Of a stretch of DNA of 64,000 nt, positions 43,969 through 52,655 are shown one piece after another. Positions within the stretch are counted from its first letter, which is position 1; every line of letters starts with the position of its first letter. Source of the stretch: JAITMY01 sp031549685. GTDB taxonomy: Bacteria > Bacteroidota > Bacteroidia > Bacteroidales > UBA932. The notes beneath the pieces are model-generated. The model was not told the origin of the DNA and made no database searches. It worked only from the letters and a program-made list of their open reading frames with translations. The DNA is taken from positions 13,175 through 77,174 of the forward strand of contig JAVBPG010000018.1 in assembly GCA_031549685.1 (NCBI GenBank), given 5' to 3'. The position numbers and the translations under genes are program-made.

Positions 43969-45225
43969 TTACTTCAGCTTAAACTCCTTCTTAATATCGC
44001 CCACCATATCCAACTTTTCCCAGGCAAAGAATTCCACCTCCTTGCTTGTCTTCTTTCCTCCAATCAAAAAGTCCACCTTGCGCTTGAAGGGCTTGCGGCC
44101 AAAGTGGCCGTACGATGCCGTTTCCTCGAAAATGGGGTTGAGCAGGCCGAAGCGCTTTACAATGGCGTAGGGACGCATATCGAAAAGTTTTTCCACCTTT
44201 TGGGCAATTTCGCCGTCGGTCATTTTCACCTTTGCCGTGCCGTAGGTGTTTACGTACAGCCCTACAGGCTTTGCCACGCCAATGGCGTAGGCGGCCTGCA
44301 CCAGCACCTGCTCGGCCAAGCCTGCCGCTACCATATTTTTGGCAATGTGGCGCGCGGCGTAAGCGGCCGAGCGGTCAACCTTGCTGCTGTCCTTGCCCGA
44401 GAAGGCGCCGCCGCCGTGCGCACCCCAACCGCCGTAGGTATCTACAATAATCTTACGACCGGTCAAACCAGTGTCACCGTGCGGACCGCCGATTACGAAC
44501 TTGCCCGTGGGGTTAACGTGCAGAATATATTTTTTGTCAAATAATTTTTCAACGCTCTTGCCCATTTTTTTGATGGTGCGCGGAATAAGAATATTTTGTA
44601 CATCATCTTTTATTTTCTTGAGCATCACATCATCCTTGGCAAAATCGTCGTGCTGTGTTGATACCACAATAGTGTGTACACGCAAAGGTTTGTTAGTTTT
44701 GTCATCGTACTCAATGGTAACCTGGCTTTTGCTGTCGGGGCGCAGGTACTTCATTACCTTACCCTCGCGACGAATGGCGGCCAGCTCCACCAGCAGCTCG
44801 TGCGCAATGGTGAGCGTGAGCGGCATCAGTTCCTTGGTTTCGTTGCAGGCGTAGCCAAACATAATACCCTGGTCGCCGGCGCCCTGCTCTTCGGCTTTTT
44901 TGCGCACCACGCCCTGGTTAATATCGGGCGACTGGGCGTGAATGGTCGAGATTACACCGCACGAATTTGCTTCGAACATGTACTCTCCCTTGTTGTAACC
45001 AATGCGGTCGATTACGCGGCGGGCGGTTTCCTGCACGTCCACGTAGGCGTTGGTGTTGACCTCGCCGCTGAGCACGCACAGCCCTGTGGTAACCAGCGTT
45101 TCGCACGCTACCTTTGAGGTGGGGTCTTGCTTCAGGAACGCGTCAACCAACGCGTCCGAAATTTGGTCGGCAACCTTATCGGGGTGCCCTTCGGAAACGG
45201 ATTCCGATGTAAAGAAATAAGCCAT
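43969..45225 (-). CDS. metK: S-adenosylmethionine synthetase
   Basis: A 418-residue enzyme that makes SAM from methionine and ATP. FTSESVSEGHPDKVADQISD opens the protein, GAGDQGIMFGYA is the hexapeptide region, and GGAFSGKDSSKVDRSAAY is the P-loop-like motif. Length is slightly above the E. coli form, as usual for the phylum. Its leader of about 230 nt carries a SAM-II riboswitch, so its product should repress it. ATG 45225 is preceded by a period-7 repeat. Confidence 0.97.
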   Translation of the reverse strand: MAYFFTSESVSEGHPDKVADQISDALVDAFLKQDPTSKVACETLVTTGLCVLSGEVNTNAYVDVQETARRVIDRIGYNKGEYMFEANSCGVISTIHAQSPDINQGVVRKKAEEQGAGDQGIMFGYACNETKELMPLTLTIAHELLVELAAIRREGKVMKYLRPDSKSQVTIEYDDKTNKPLRVHTIVVSTQHDDFAKDDVMLKKIKDDVQNILIPRTIKKMGKSVEKLFDKKYILHVNPTGKFVIGGPHGDTGLTGRKIIVDTYGGWGAHGGGAFSGKDSSKVDRSAAYAARHIAKNMVAAGLAEQVLVQAAYAIGVAKPVGLYVNTYGTAKVKMTDGEIAQKVEKLFDMRPYAIVKRFGLLNPIFEETASYGHFGRKPFKRKVDFLIGGKKTSKEVEFFAWEKLDMVGDIKKEFKLK

Positions 45226-45232
45226 GATATCA

Positions 45233-45266
45233 ATTAAAAATTAAGAATTAAAAATGAGAATTAAGA
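45233..45266. repeat. Period-7 repeat before the metK start
   Basis: AATTAAA, AATTAAG, AATTAAA, AATGAGA, ATTAAGA units lie in the metK mRNA leader, directly before the ATG. Confidence 0.7.
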
Positions 45267-45398
45267 ATGATAAAAACAACCAGTTTACGGACAAAAGACA
45301 GCAGAGCTGAAAGAGCAGCGACAAGTCTTTGCTCTTTTCGTCTTTACTCCTTGTTCTTACACGAAAAAATTACGGAAACGATAGACAGAAAGGTCAAC

Positions 45399-45448
45399 GG
45401 GTTTAGCATTTTTTTCTGTGGTTGCAATCGTTTCAAATTTTTCCACGT
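45399..45448 (-). ncRNA. SAM-II riboswitch in the metK leader
   Basis: Minus strand, 5' to 3': ACGTGG (P1), then ATTTGAAACGA, TTGCAACCACAG (closing P1 with CCAC), a short A-rich stretch and TGCTAAACCC, which would form the pseudoknot. This matches the SAM-II aptamer layout (P1, ATTTG, TTGCAACCAC, GCTAAA) known from Alphaproteobacteria and Bacteroidota. It sits between the promoter and metK. SAM-II usually blocks translation nearby. Here the ATG is about 170 nt downstream, so another mechanism or long-range pairing may be involved. Confidence 0.88.
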
Positions 45449-45459
45449 ATGTCAGGGCG

Positions 45460-45467
45460 CAAAGATA
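45460..45467 (-). promoter_or_regulatory. Promoter -7 box for metK
   Basis: TATCTTTG on the minus strand, just upstream of the riboswitch. Transcription would start near 45453, so the aptamer is at the very 5' end. Confidence 0.7.
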
Positions 45468-45578
45468 AGGGCTAAATGGGGAATAACTACCAAGTATGCG
45501 TTAAAATCAATTAAAAACAATGCAAACCTCTCCCCTTTCCCCTCTCCACAGGAGAGGAGAATCTGGCCCGAGGTCCTC

Positions 45579-46142
45579 CTACTCCCCCCAGCTGTACCCA
45601 TCAACCTCCACCCCCGCCAGGGAGAGCGCGCGGTTCACAACGGTCATGGCCAAGTCTTCAACGCCGGCAGGCCTGCTGTAGAACGAGGGGCTTGCGGGGC
45701 AAATAATTCCTCCGGCCTCGGTTACGGCGGCCATGTTGCGCAGGTGGATGAGGCTGTAGGGCGTTTCGCGCGCCACTAAAATCAATTTTCTCCGCTCCTT
45801 GAGCATCACATCGGCGGCGCGGCAAATGAGCGAGTCGGCCACGCCGGCGGCCACGCGCGCCAGCGTACCCATGCTGCAGGGCGCCACAATCATGGCGTGG
45901 TAACCGGACGAGCCCGAGGCAAAGGGCGCGGCAAACGATTGGTTATCGTAAATCTTCACGGGCATTTTTTGCAGGCCGGCAAGCGCGTCTTCGCCCAGCT
46001 CGTAGGTAAAAACCTCGCGCCCGCTATCGGAGAAAACAAGGGCTACACTGCTTACCCGTCCGGGCAATGCGCACAACTTTTCCAGCAACAGCTTTGCGTA
46101 CAGCGCGCCGCTTGCACCCGTTACGGCAACTATGATGTTCAT
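45579..46142 (-). CDS. ubiX: Flavin prenyltransferase UbiX
   Basis: A 187-residue flavoprotein that prenylates FMN to make the cofactor of UbiD-type decarboxylases. VAVTGASGALYAKLLLEKL is the flavin-binding start, APCSMGTLARVAAGVADSL carries the conserved Ser/Cys, and ARETPYSLIHLRNM is the family motif. No ubiD partner is adjacent. It has its own -7 box (46162-46169). Confidence 0.93.
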   Translation of the reverse strand: MNIIVAVTGASGALYAKLLLEKLCALPGRVSSVALVFSDSGREVFTYELGEDALAGLQKMPVKIYDNQSFAAPFASGSSGYHAMIVAPCSMGTLARVAAGVADSLICRAADVMLKERRKLILVARETPYSLIHLRNMAAVTEAGGIICPASPSFYSRPAGVEDLAMTVVNRALSLAGVEVDGYSWGE

Positions 46143-46161
46143 TTGGCAGAATTCTTTTCAT

Positions 46162-46169
46162 CAAAGGTA
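46162..46169 (-). promoter_or_regulatory. Promoter -7 box for ubiX
   Basis: TACCTTTG on the minus strand, 19 bases before the ATG. Confidence 0.6.
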
Positions 46170-46205
46170 CAAAAACATCGCACATGATGGCAATAGCATA
46201 ACCGT

Positions 46206-46342
46206 TGTCATTGCGGGCTTGACCCGCAATCTCCCGCCAAAAAGACTCTTCGATTAGGAGATCCCGAATCAAGTTCGGGATGACAGATAAAAATGAGATT
46301 GCGGGTCAAAGTTTATCCCGACTTGGCGGGACCCGCAATGAC
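46206..46342. repeat. Three palindromic half elements in a row
   Basis: TGTCATTGCGGGCTTGACCC (46206), GATCCCGAATCAAGTTCGGG (46260) and GAGATTGCGGGTCAA (46295) ending CCCGCAATGACA (46342). The last arm is interrupted by TTTATCCCGACTTGGCGGGA. The cluster lies between ubiX and mlaE. Confidence 0.85.
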
Positions 46343-46377
46343 ATGGGAAAATATGAGAATCGCTCCCATATTTTTCG

Positions 46378-46385
46378 TACCTTTG
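46378..46385 (+). promoter_or_regulatory. Promoter -7 box for mlaE
   Basis: TACCTTTG lies 22 bases before the mlaE ATG. Confidence 0.65.
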
Positions 46386-46407
46386 TAGTTATTTTTCAAA
46401 AAAACGG

Positions 46408-47139
46408 ATGAGGTTTTTTTCCAATATAGGCAGCTACATTTTGCTCATGGCGCGCGTGTTTGCCAAACCGCAGCGGTGGCGCATCTTCTACAATCAAATC
46501 GTGAACGAGATGATGAACCTCGGCATGAGCTCGCTGCCCATAGTGTCCATCGTATCGGTTTTTGTGGGCGCGGTAATTGCCATACAAACGGCGTACAACA
46601 TGCAAAACGCGCCTACCTACATGATAGGCCTGGCCACGCGCGACTCGCTCATCCTGGAGTTTTGCTCCACCATGATTGCGCTGATTTTGTCGGGAAAAGT
46701 AGGCTCCAACATTGCCTCGCAGCTGGGCAGCATGCGCATTACCGAGCAGGTGGACGCGCTGGAACTCATGGGCGTTAACTCGGCCAACTACCTTATTTGC
46801 CCCAAAATTATTGCCATGGTAACGCTGGCGCCCTTCATCACCATTTTCAGCATCGCGCTCGGCATTTCCGGCGGCCTCGTGGGCATGGCCCTTACCGACT
46901 ACCTTACGGTGGATCAGTACATCGAAGGAATTCAGCAGGATTTTACGCCCTACTACGTTACCTACTCCATCATCAAGTCCATGGTGTTTGCCTTTATCAT
47001 TACCACCATTTCGGCCTTCTGGGGATACTCGGTAAACCACGGCACGCTTGAGGTTGGCCGCAACAGCACGAGGGCGGTGGTGTCGAGCTGCATCTGTATT
47101 TTGGTTTTTAACTTATTGCTCACGGAGCTTTTATTATAG
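46408..47139 (+). CDS. mlaE: MlaE-type phospholipid ABC permease
   Basis: A 243-residue inner-membrane permease with about five helices. ELMGVNSANYLICPKIIAM is the MlaE coupling motif, and FCSTMIALILSGKVGSNIA and FWGYSVNHGTLEVGRNSTRA match the family. MlaE with MlaF is known to move phospholipids between the membranes and keep outer-membrane asymmetry. mlaF follows; the MCE-domain protein (MlaD) is not in the window. Confidence 0.92.
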   Translation: MRFFSNIGSYILLMARVFAKPQRWRIFYNQIVNEMMNLGMSSLPIVSIVSVFVGAVIAIQTAYNMQNAPTYMIGLATRDSLILEFCSTMIALILSGKVGSNIASQLGSMRITEQVDALELMGVNSANYLICPKIIAMVTLAPFITIFSIALGISGGLVGMALTDYLTVDQYIEGIQQDFTPYYVTYSIIKSMVFAFIITTISAFWGYSVNHGTLEVGRNSTRAVVSSCICILVFNLLLTELLL

Positions 47140-47140
47140 C

Positions 47141-47219
47141 TGTCATTGCGGGCTTGACCCGCAATCTCCTCACAAAGGTGTTCCTAATCGGGAGATTGCG
47201 GGTCAAGCCCGCAATGACA
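47141..47219. repeat. GTCATTGCG-type palindrome between mlaE and mlaF
   Basis: TGTCATTGCGGGCTTGACCC (47141) and GGGTCAAGCCCGCAATGACA (ending 47219) are perfect arms of at least 20 bp. The arm end AATGACA is followed by ATGAGAAAAATG, so an open frame runs from the element into mlaF. Confidence 0.92.
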
Positions 47220-47228
47220 ATGAGAAAA

Positions 47229-47981
47229 ATGATTACCGCAAAAAACATAAGTAAATCCTTCAACGGAAAGAAGGTGCTGGACAACATTTCGGCCGAGTTT
47301 GAGGAGGGGAAAACCAACCTCATTATCGGGCAGAGCGGTTCGGGCAAAACCGTTTTTCTGAAATGCCTCGTAGGCCTGCACCAGGTCGATAGCGGTGAGG
47401 TGTGGTTCCGCGATGTGGAGTACACCGCGCTGGCCCGCCGGCAGCGGAGCGAGGTGCGGCAGCAAATCGGCATGCTGTTTCAGGGCGGCGCGCTCTTTGA
47501 CTTTGCCACGGTGGAGGAGAACGTAATGTTTCCGCTTACCATGTTTTCGGGCATGAGCAAGAGGGAGCAGCGCGAGCGTACCCTCTTCTGCCTCAAGCGC
47601 GTTAACCTGCTCAGCGCGCGCAAGCTCTTCCCCTCGGAGATAAGCGGCGGCATGCAAAAGCGCGTGGCCATTGCCCGCGCCATAGCCCTCAACCCAAGGT
47701 ACCTGTTTTGCGATGAGCCCAACTCCGGCCTCGACCCCAAGACCTCCATTCTCATCGATGCGCTCATTAAGGAAATTACCGAGGAGTACAACATTACCAC
47801 CATCATCAACACGCACGACATGAACTCGGTAATGGAAATCGGCGACAAGGTAATATTTCTGCACCAGGGCAAAAAGTGGTGGGAAGGCAGCAAGCACGAT
47901 ATCCTCGACGCGCACAACGAGGAGCTCAACGAGTTTGTTTTTGCCAACAGCTTAGCGAAAAAGGCAAGGGGGTTGATGTAG
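47229..47981 (+). CDS. mlaF: MlaF-type ABC ATPase
   Basis: A 250-residue ATPase that powers the MlaE permease. Walker A is IGQSGSGKTVFLKCL, the signature reads ISGGMQKRVAIARAIALNP, and Walker B is LFCDEPNSGLDP. The frame stays open upstream through the palindromic element (reading LRVKPAMT), which is surely not ancestral. I start at ATG 47229 (MITAKNISKSF), as in homologues; ATG 47220 is also possible. It is co-transcribed with mlaE. Confidence 0.92.
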   Translation: MITAKNISKSFNGKKVLDNISAEFEEGKTNLIIGQSGSGKTVFLKCLVGLHQVDSGEVWFRDVEYTALARRQRSEVRQQIGMLFQGGALFDFATVEENVMFPLTMFSGMSKREQRERTLFCLKRVNLLSARKLFPSEISGGMQKRVAIARAIALNPRYLFCDEPNSGLDPKTSILIDALIKEITEEYNITTIINTHDMNSVMEIGDKVIFLHQGKKWWEGSKHDILDAHNEELNEFVFANSLAKKARGLM

Positions 47982-48023
47982 ACTATTCCCTAAAAAAACA
48001 TAACAGATTGCGCATGCGAGCGG

Positions 48024-48079
48024 TGTCATTGCTTCGTCCCCGATTTATCGGGGCAGGCTGTTCGTCCTCGCAATGACGA
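48024..48079. repeat. Palindromic element covering the end of folK
   Basis: GTCATTGCTTCGTCCCCGAT (48026) pairs with the GACGAAC...CGCAATGAC side across CCCCGAT-TTATCGGGG. The folK stop codon (48045-48047) lies in the central hairpin. Confidence 0.85.
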
Positions 48080-48551
48080 CGCTTGATTCATCGCCGCACT
48101 CCTCCAGCAGCTCCCGCATTGTTTTCTTTAAAACCGGATGTACAAAACCGGGTGCTATTTCGGCCAACGGCATCAAGGTAAATCTACGCAGGTGCAGGCG
48201 CGGATGGGGAACCGTAAGCGCCGGCGTGCTGATAATTTCGTTTCCGTAAAAAAGGATATCCACGTCCATGGTGCGGGAGGTGTAGCCTAAGCTTGCCGTG
48301 CGCAAGCGCCCCAACTTCTCCTCCACCGCCTGCGTTTTTTGTAGCAGCTCCTGCGGCGGCAAAGCTGTTTTTATTTGCAAAACCTGATTCAAAAAATGCT
48401 GCCCGGCGCTAAAGCCCCATGGCCCGGATTCATAAACCGAAGATTTTATAACAATATCAATATCATGACATTGCAACAATTCAACTGCTTGGCTAAGCAG
48501 CTGCAAGCGGTTGCCTTGGTTGGAGCCGAGTAGAAGAAAAACCTGCTGCAT
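48045..48551 (-). CDS. folK: HPPK, dihydropteridine pyrophosphokinase
   Basis: A 168-residue enzyme that transfers pyrophosphate from ATP to 6-hydroxymethyl-dihydropterin in folate synthesis. FLLLGSNQGNRLQLL, SSVYESGPWGF and SRTMDVDILFYG with HPRLHLRRFTL PL are its motifs. The last 12 or so residues (VVIARTNSLPR) and the stop codon are coded by the palindromic element, so the natural end was lost. The start overlaps the stop of the upstream TonB-like gene (TAATG), implying coupled translation. Confidence 0.93.
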   Translation of the reverse strand: MQQVFLLLGSNQGNRLQLLSQAVELLQCHDIDIVIKSSVYESGPWGFSAGQHFLNQVLQIKTALPPQELLQKTQAVEEKLGRLRTASLGYTSRTMDVDILFYGNEIISTPALTVPHPRLHLRRFTLMPLAEIAPGFVHPVLKKTMRELLEECGDESSVVIARTNSLPR

Positions 48552-49321
48552 TACTGCGCTACAAACTTATAGGTTATGGTGCCCTGCTGGTTGCCCGGCT
48601 GCTCTGCAACCGAGAAGCGAGATTGCCGCGCAGCATGCTTAGCCGCTTCGTGCAGGCACTCGTCGGCCGCCGATTGGGCAGCGTTGATACCGGCCGAAAC
48701 CACGTTGCCGCGCTGGCCCACGGTAATGCTTACCACCACCACGCCACCCGTTTCGCACAGGTACACGGGCACAGGCAAACTATACGCCCTACGCCCCTCC
48801 AGCTTGTACGACATTACCGATGGGCCGGTGTACTGCTCTTTTTTTGCCTGCTTTTTTACCTCTGGCGGCAAAATCGGTTCGTCTCCCCGCTCCAGCATTT
48901 TTCGGGTTTCCTCTATTTTCTTTTGCAGCGCATCGTTTTCGCTGAGCACGCTGCTGTTGGCGCTACCCGGCTCATCATTACCTGCTCCTGTGCTGGTGCG
49001 GCTGCCTGTGGCGTCCACCCAGTCCTCGTTTACGGCAGCGTTGCGCAGCTGGGTGCGCGTTTGGTTCAGCATTTGGTTTACCTGCTCCTCCAGGCGCTGC
49101 TTTTCGGTCTTCAGCTCCTCCGCTACTTTTTCGGGTTCCTCACGCGCATAGCTAATCTCCACTTCGATGCCGGGCGGATCCCCCATTACTGCCTTGAGCT
49201 GCATGGTAACAAAGAGCACAGCCAGCAGCAGGTGAAAGATTATGGTTACATAAATTCCTTCCTGGTGCTTAACAATCGCCTTTTCTAGGCGGCTCAGCGT
49301 ATGTTGCAGGTGTAGCGGCAT
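48551..49321 (-). CDS. TonB-like protein
   Basis: About 256 residues: one N-terminal membrane helix (IYVTIIFHLLLAVLFVTM), a charged coiled-coil-like middle (EEPEKVAEELKTEKQRLEEQ), and a C-terminal domain resembling the TonB fold (YLCETGGVVVVSITVGQRGNV, ending GTITYKFVAQ). TonB proteins pass energy to outer-membrane receptors. No ExbB/ExbD genes are nearby and the domain is divergent, so the exact job is open. ATG 49321 is chosen because the -7 box lies in the longer frame. Confidence 0.7.
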   Translation of the reverse strand: MPLHLQHTLSRLEKAIVKHQEGIYVTIIFHLLLAVLFVTMQLKAVMGDPPGIEVEISYAREEPEKVAEELKTEKQRLEEQVNQMLNQTRTQLRNAAVNEDWVDATGSRTSTGAGNDEPGSANSSVLSENDALQKKIEETRKMLERGDEPILPPEVKKQAKKEQYTGPSVMSYKLEGRRAYSLPVPVYLCETGGVVVVSITVGQRGNVVSAGINAAQSAADECLHEAAKHAARQSRFSVAEQPGNQQGTITYKFVAQ

Positions 49322-49337
49322 TGGCTTTTTGTATACA

Positions 49338-49345
49338 CAAATGTA
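49338..49345 (-). promoter_or_regulatory. Promoter -7 box for the TonB-like gene and folK
   Basis: TACATTTG on the minus strand, 16 bases before ATG 49321 and directly after the secDF terminator. Confidence 0.6.
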
Positions 49346-49348
49346 CAA

Positions 49349-49377
49349 AAAAAGCTGCCCTTGATGGGCAGCTTTTA
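49349..49377 (-). terminator. Terminator after secDF
   Basis: AAAAGCTGCCC pairs with GGGCAGCTTTT across five bases. On the minus strand a run of seven T follows the stem. Confidence 0.88.
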
Positions 49378-49400
49378 ATACTCTTTACCGTAGGTAGGGT

Positions 49401-52400
49401 TTACTTAATGGCCTTTTTGGCAGCCTTGGCCTCTTTCCTCCTCAGCACATCGTACGCCAGCGAGGTGGCAATAAAGGTTGAAGAGTAGGTACCGAAGAGC
49501 ACACCCACCATCATGGCAAAGGTAAAGCCTTGAATGGTTTCGCCGCCGAACAGGAAGATCATCAGCACCACAAGGAACGTAGTACCGCAGGTGTTGATGG
49601 TACGCACCAGGCAGGTGTTAATAGCGTTGTTGATGTTATCCTTGAGGCTGGTCTTGGGGTGAAGCGCTATGTTTTCGCGGATACGGTCAAAGATAATAAC
49701 CGTGTCGTTGATGGAGTAACCGATAATGGTAAGCAGCGCCGCAATGAACGTTTGGTCAACGTCCATTGTCCAGGGCACCAGCCCCGAAATGGCCGAGAAC
49801 AGGAAGATAACCACCAGCGCATCGTGCGCCTGCGAAACGGCAGCACCCATACCCCACTCCCACTTTCTGAATCGAATAGCGATGTAGATAAACATGGCTA
49901 TAACGGCCAGCAACACGGCAATTACCGCATCGCGCTTAATGTCATCGGCCACGGTAGGCCCTACCTTCTCTGAGCTGATAATACCATTCGGATTTTCGAG
50001 CGTTGAAATAAACTCGGGGAAGGTCATGTCCTGCACGTAAAGCGGCTTGAGGGCGTTAAACAGCATTACCTCAACCAGGCTGTCGGCCGTGGTTGACTGG
50101 TCGGCAATTAGGTAGTCGGTGGTAATTTTGAGCTGCGCTCCCGAAGAGCCAAATGTTTTTACCTCAACAGAAGCTCCCTTAATATCGGCAATTTGCTTAC
50201 GCACCTCAGCGCGCGCATCCTCAGCCGAAACCTTTTGGTCAAAGCGTACCGTGTAGGTGCGGCCTCCGGCAAAGTCAACGCCGTAGCTCATGCCCCGTAC
50301 ACCAAGCGATATGCAACCCAAAATGGTAATGGCAATGGAGAATATGTAGCCGTACTTGCGCAAGCCTATGAAGTCGATATGTACGTTGCGTAGCCAGTTG
50401 CGCGTAACCTTATTGTCAAAAGTAATGTTCTTATTCCTATCCAAAAGGGCAAGGAAAATAAGCCTTGAAATAAAGATGGCGCAGAACATAGAGGTAAGGA
50501 TACCGATAATCAACGTGGTGGCGAATCCTTGTACGGGACCCGAGCCGAAGAAGAAGAGCATGATACCCGTAATAATGGTGGTTACGTTACCGTCGATAAT
50601 GGCGGAGTAGGCGTTTTTGTAGCCATCGGATATGGCTAAGCGCAAGCCTTTGCCCGCCCGCATTTCCTCCTTCACACGCTCGTAAATAATAACGTTGGCG
50701 TCGATGGCCATACCCATGGTAAGCACAATACCGGCAATACCCGGCAGCGTAAGCACCGCCCTCAGCGAGGCCAGCACACCAATAAGTATAAACATGTTGG
50801 CCAGCAGCGCAATGTTAGCTACCCAACCCGCCTTGTTGTAGAATAAGCCCATGAACAGCAGCACCATAATAAAGGCTACCACAAACGAGGTAAAGCCTGA
50901 GTTGATGGACTCCTGACCGAGCGATGGACCTACTACCGCCTCCTGAATAATGCGTGCCGGCGTGGGCATCTTACCCGATTTAAGCACGTTGGCCAAGTCA
51001 TCGGCCTCCTCAGGCGTAAAGTTTCCGGTAATGGACGATTGGCCGCCCTTGATTTCGCCATTTACGCGAGGGTATGAATATACGTAACCATCGAGCACAA
51101 TGGCTATGCTCTTACCGATATTGTCGGCGGTAAGGCGCGCCCACACTTTGGCACCCTCGGCATTCATCGACATCGACACATCGGCGTAGGCGCTGGTGCC
51201 GCTAAAGCCCTTGTGCGCATCAACTACCACGCTGCCATCAAGCGGAGCCTTTCCGTCGCGCGTGTTGGCCTTAATGGCCACCAGCTCGTAGTACGACGAC
51301 CCATCCTGAATAGGCTTGATGGACCACATGAAGCGCACGTCGCGGGGGAAGAGCGAGCGCACCTGCGCCAGCTCCAGCCAGCGGCGGATTTTGCTGGTAT
51401 CGCGGTAGTGGGCAATACCCACGCGCGCACCCGGAGCGGGTTGTCCGGTGCTTTGGTCCACCGAGGGCATGAGCAGGTGGAACAGGGGATTGTTCTTTGC
51501 AAAATCAACCTCTTGGGAGTTCGCAGCAGAATCGGTTGAGGTGCCCTCTATTTGCGACAGCAAGGTATTTACACCACCCTGCTTAGCCGAGTCGGCAGCA
51601 ACGCTGCCGGCGCTCGCTTCAGCCTTGGCAGGTGCTACGCTACCCTGTGAATCAACGTACTCTTTTATCTGCTTGTTGGCCTCGGCCAGCGCGTTAAAGA
51701 GCTCTGCGTTTTCGTAGGTTTCCCAAAACTCAAGGTTGGCGGTTCCCTGCAGGAGTTTGCGCACGCGCTCGGGGTCTTTCACCCCCGGCAGCTCCACCAG
51801 TATGCGCCCCGTATTGCCCAGGCGCTGCAGGTTGGGTTGCGTTACGCCAAAGCGGTCGATACGGCTACGGAGCACGTTGAACGAGTTGGCCACAGCGGCG
51901 TCGGCCTGGCTGCGAATAATTTTTATTACATCATCGTCGCTGGTACCGGCGTTGATTTTATCGCGCATTTCGTAGGTGCCGAAGATCCGGCTGAGCTTAT
52001 CGCCCGGCGCCACCTCCTTAAAGGCTTTGGCAAACAGGGTAACGAAATCGTCCTGGCTGTTGGCCTGATTTTTTTGCGCCAGCGCCATGGTCTTCTGGAA
52101 GGCCTCGTCGCTGCTGTTGTTGGCCATGGCGCGTATAATATCGGGTACCGATATTTCCAGCATCACGTTCATACCGCCCTTGAGGTCAAGGCCAAGGTTT
52201 ATTTCCTTGTCCTTACACTCTTTGTAGGTAAACTTGGCCACGCCCATGTTGTACACCACCTCCGACGACATGGAGTCGAGGTAGGCAGCCTCCTTGGCGG
52301 GGTTAAGGTTTCCGTTTTCATCGGTGGCGTAGGCCTCGGCCTTTTGGCCCACGCGGTAGGTAACGAGCGTAAACGACAGCTCAAACAGGCATACCAACCC

Positions 52401-52442
52401 GAGCGCAATGGCTAAAAATCTGATAGCTCCTTTTCCTTGCAT
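49401..52442 (-). CDS. secDF: Fused protein translocase subunit SecDF
   Basis: A 1013-residue inner-membrane protein in which SecD (to about residue 640) and SecF are one chain. LGLDLKGGMNVMLEI opens the SecD part, PGIAGIVLTMGMAIDANVII is its conserved helix, and GYSINDTVIIFDRIRE is the matching SecF motif. SecDF uses the proton gradient to help pull proteins through SecYEG. A Ser/Ala-rich insertion (about 270-310) separates the strands of the periplasmic domain. The fused form is usual in Bacteroidota. Confidence 0.96.
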   Translation of the reverse strand: MQGKGAIRFLAIALGLVCLFELSFTLVTYRVGQKAEAYATDENGNLNPAKEAAYLDSMSSEVVYNMGVAKFTYKECKDKEINLGLDLKGGMNVMLEISVPDIIRAMANNSSDEAFQKTMALAQKNQANSQDDFVTLFAKAFKEVAPGDKLSRIFGTYEMRDKINAGTSDDDVIKIIRSQADAAVANSFNVLRSRIDRFGVTQPNLQRLGNTGRILVELPGVKDPERVRKLLQGTANLEFWETYENAELFNALAEANKQIKEYVDSQGSVAPAKAEASAGSVAADSAKQGGVNTLLSQIEGTSTDSAANSQEVDFAKNNPLFHLLMPSVDQSTGQPAPGARVGIAHYRDTSKIRRWLELAQVRSLFPRDVRFMWSIKPIQDGSSYYELVAIKANTRDGKAPLDGSVVVDAHKGFSGTSAYADVSMSMNAEGAKVWARLTADNIGKSIAIVLDGYVYSYPRVNGEIKGGQSSITGNFTPEEADDLANVLKSGKMPTPARIIQEAVVGPSLGQESINSGFTSFVVAFIMVLLFMGLFYNKAGWVANIALLANMFILIGVLASLRAVLTLPGIAGIVLTMGMAIDANVIIYERVKEEMRAGKGLRLAISDGYKNAYSAIIDGNVTTIITGIMLFFFGSGPVQGFATTLIIGILTSMFCAIFISRLIFLALLDRNKNITFDNKVTRNWLRNVHIDFIGLRKYGYIFSIAITILGCISLGVRGMSYGVDFAGGRTYTVRFDQKVSAEDARAEVRKQIADIKGASVEVKTFGSSGAQLKITTDYLIADQSTTADSLVEVMLFNALKPLYVQDMTFPEFISTLENPNGIISSEKVGPTVADDIKRDAVIAVLLAVIAMFIYIAIRFRKWEWGMGAAVSQAHDALVVIFLFSAISGLVPWTMDVDQTFIAALLTIIGYSINDTVIIFDRIRENIALHPKTSLKDNINNAINTCLVRTINTCGTTFLVVLMIFLFGGETIQGFTFAMMVGVLFGTYSSTFIATSLAYDVLRRKEAKAAKKAIK

Positions 52443-52492
52443 TTTATTTATAGGTTTGATTTATGAATATTGGCTCAAAATTTTTAAGGTTG

Positions 52493-52500
52493 CAAATTTA
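52493..52500 (-). promoter_or_regulatory. Promoter -7 box for secDF
   Basis: TAAATTTG on the minus strand, about 50 bases before the ATG. Confidence 0.5.
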
Positions 52501-52614
52501 AGCTTTTTTATTGAAACAAACGCCTGCAAGGGGTAAAAAGACGGAATTTCGTTGTTTGCCCATCTTTTTTTACAAAAAAACACACGAGGTATTGCACAAT
52601 TCAAAAACAGGAGC

Positions 52615-52622
52615 TACCTTTG
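52615..52622 (+). promoter_or_regulatory. Promoter for tRNA-Asn
   Basis: TACCTTTG with a TTG 20 bases upstream (52592-52594) fits both parts of the Bacteroidota promoter consensus. Confidence 0.8.
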
Positions 52623-52655
52623 TATCCGCTTTAAGAAAAGCAACAAAACACACAT

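Noticed and set aside
45267..45779. A 170-residue plus-strand frame over the metK leader and ubiX end
   Set aside because: It is antisense to the riboswitch and to ubiX and has no coding character.
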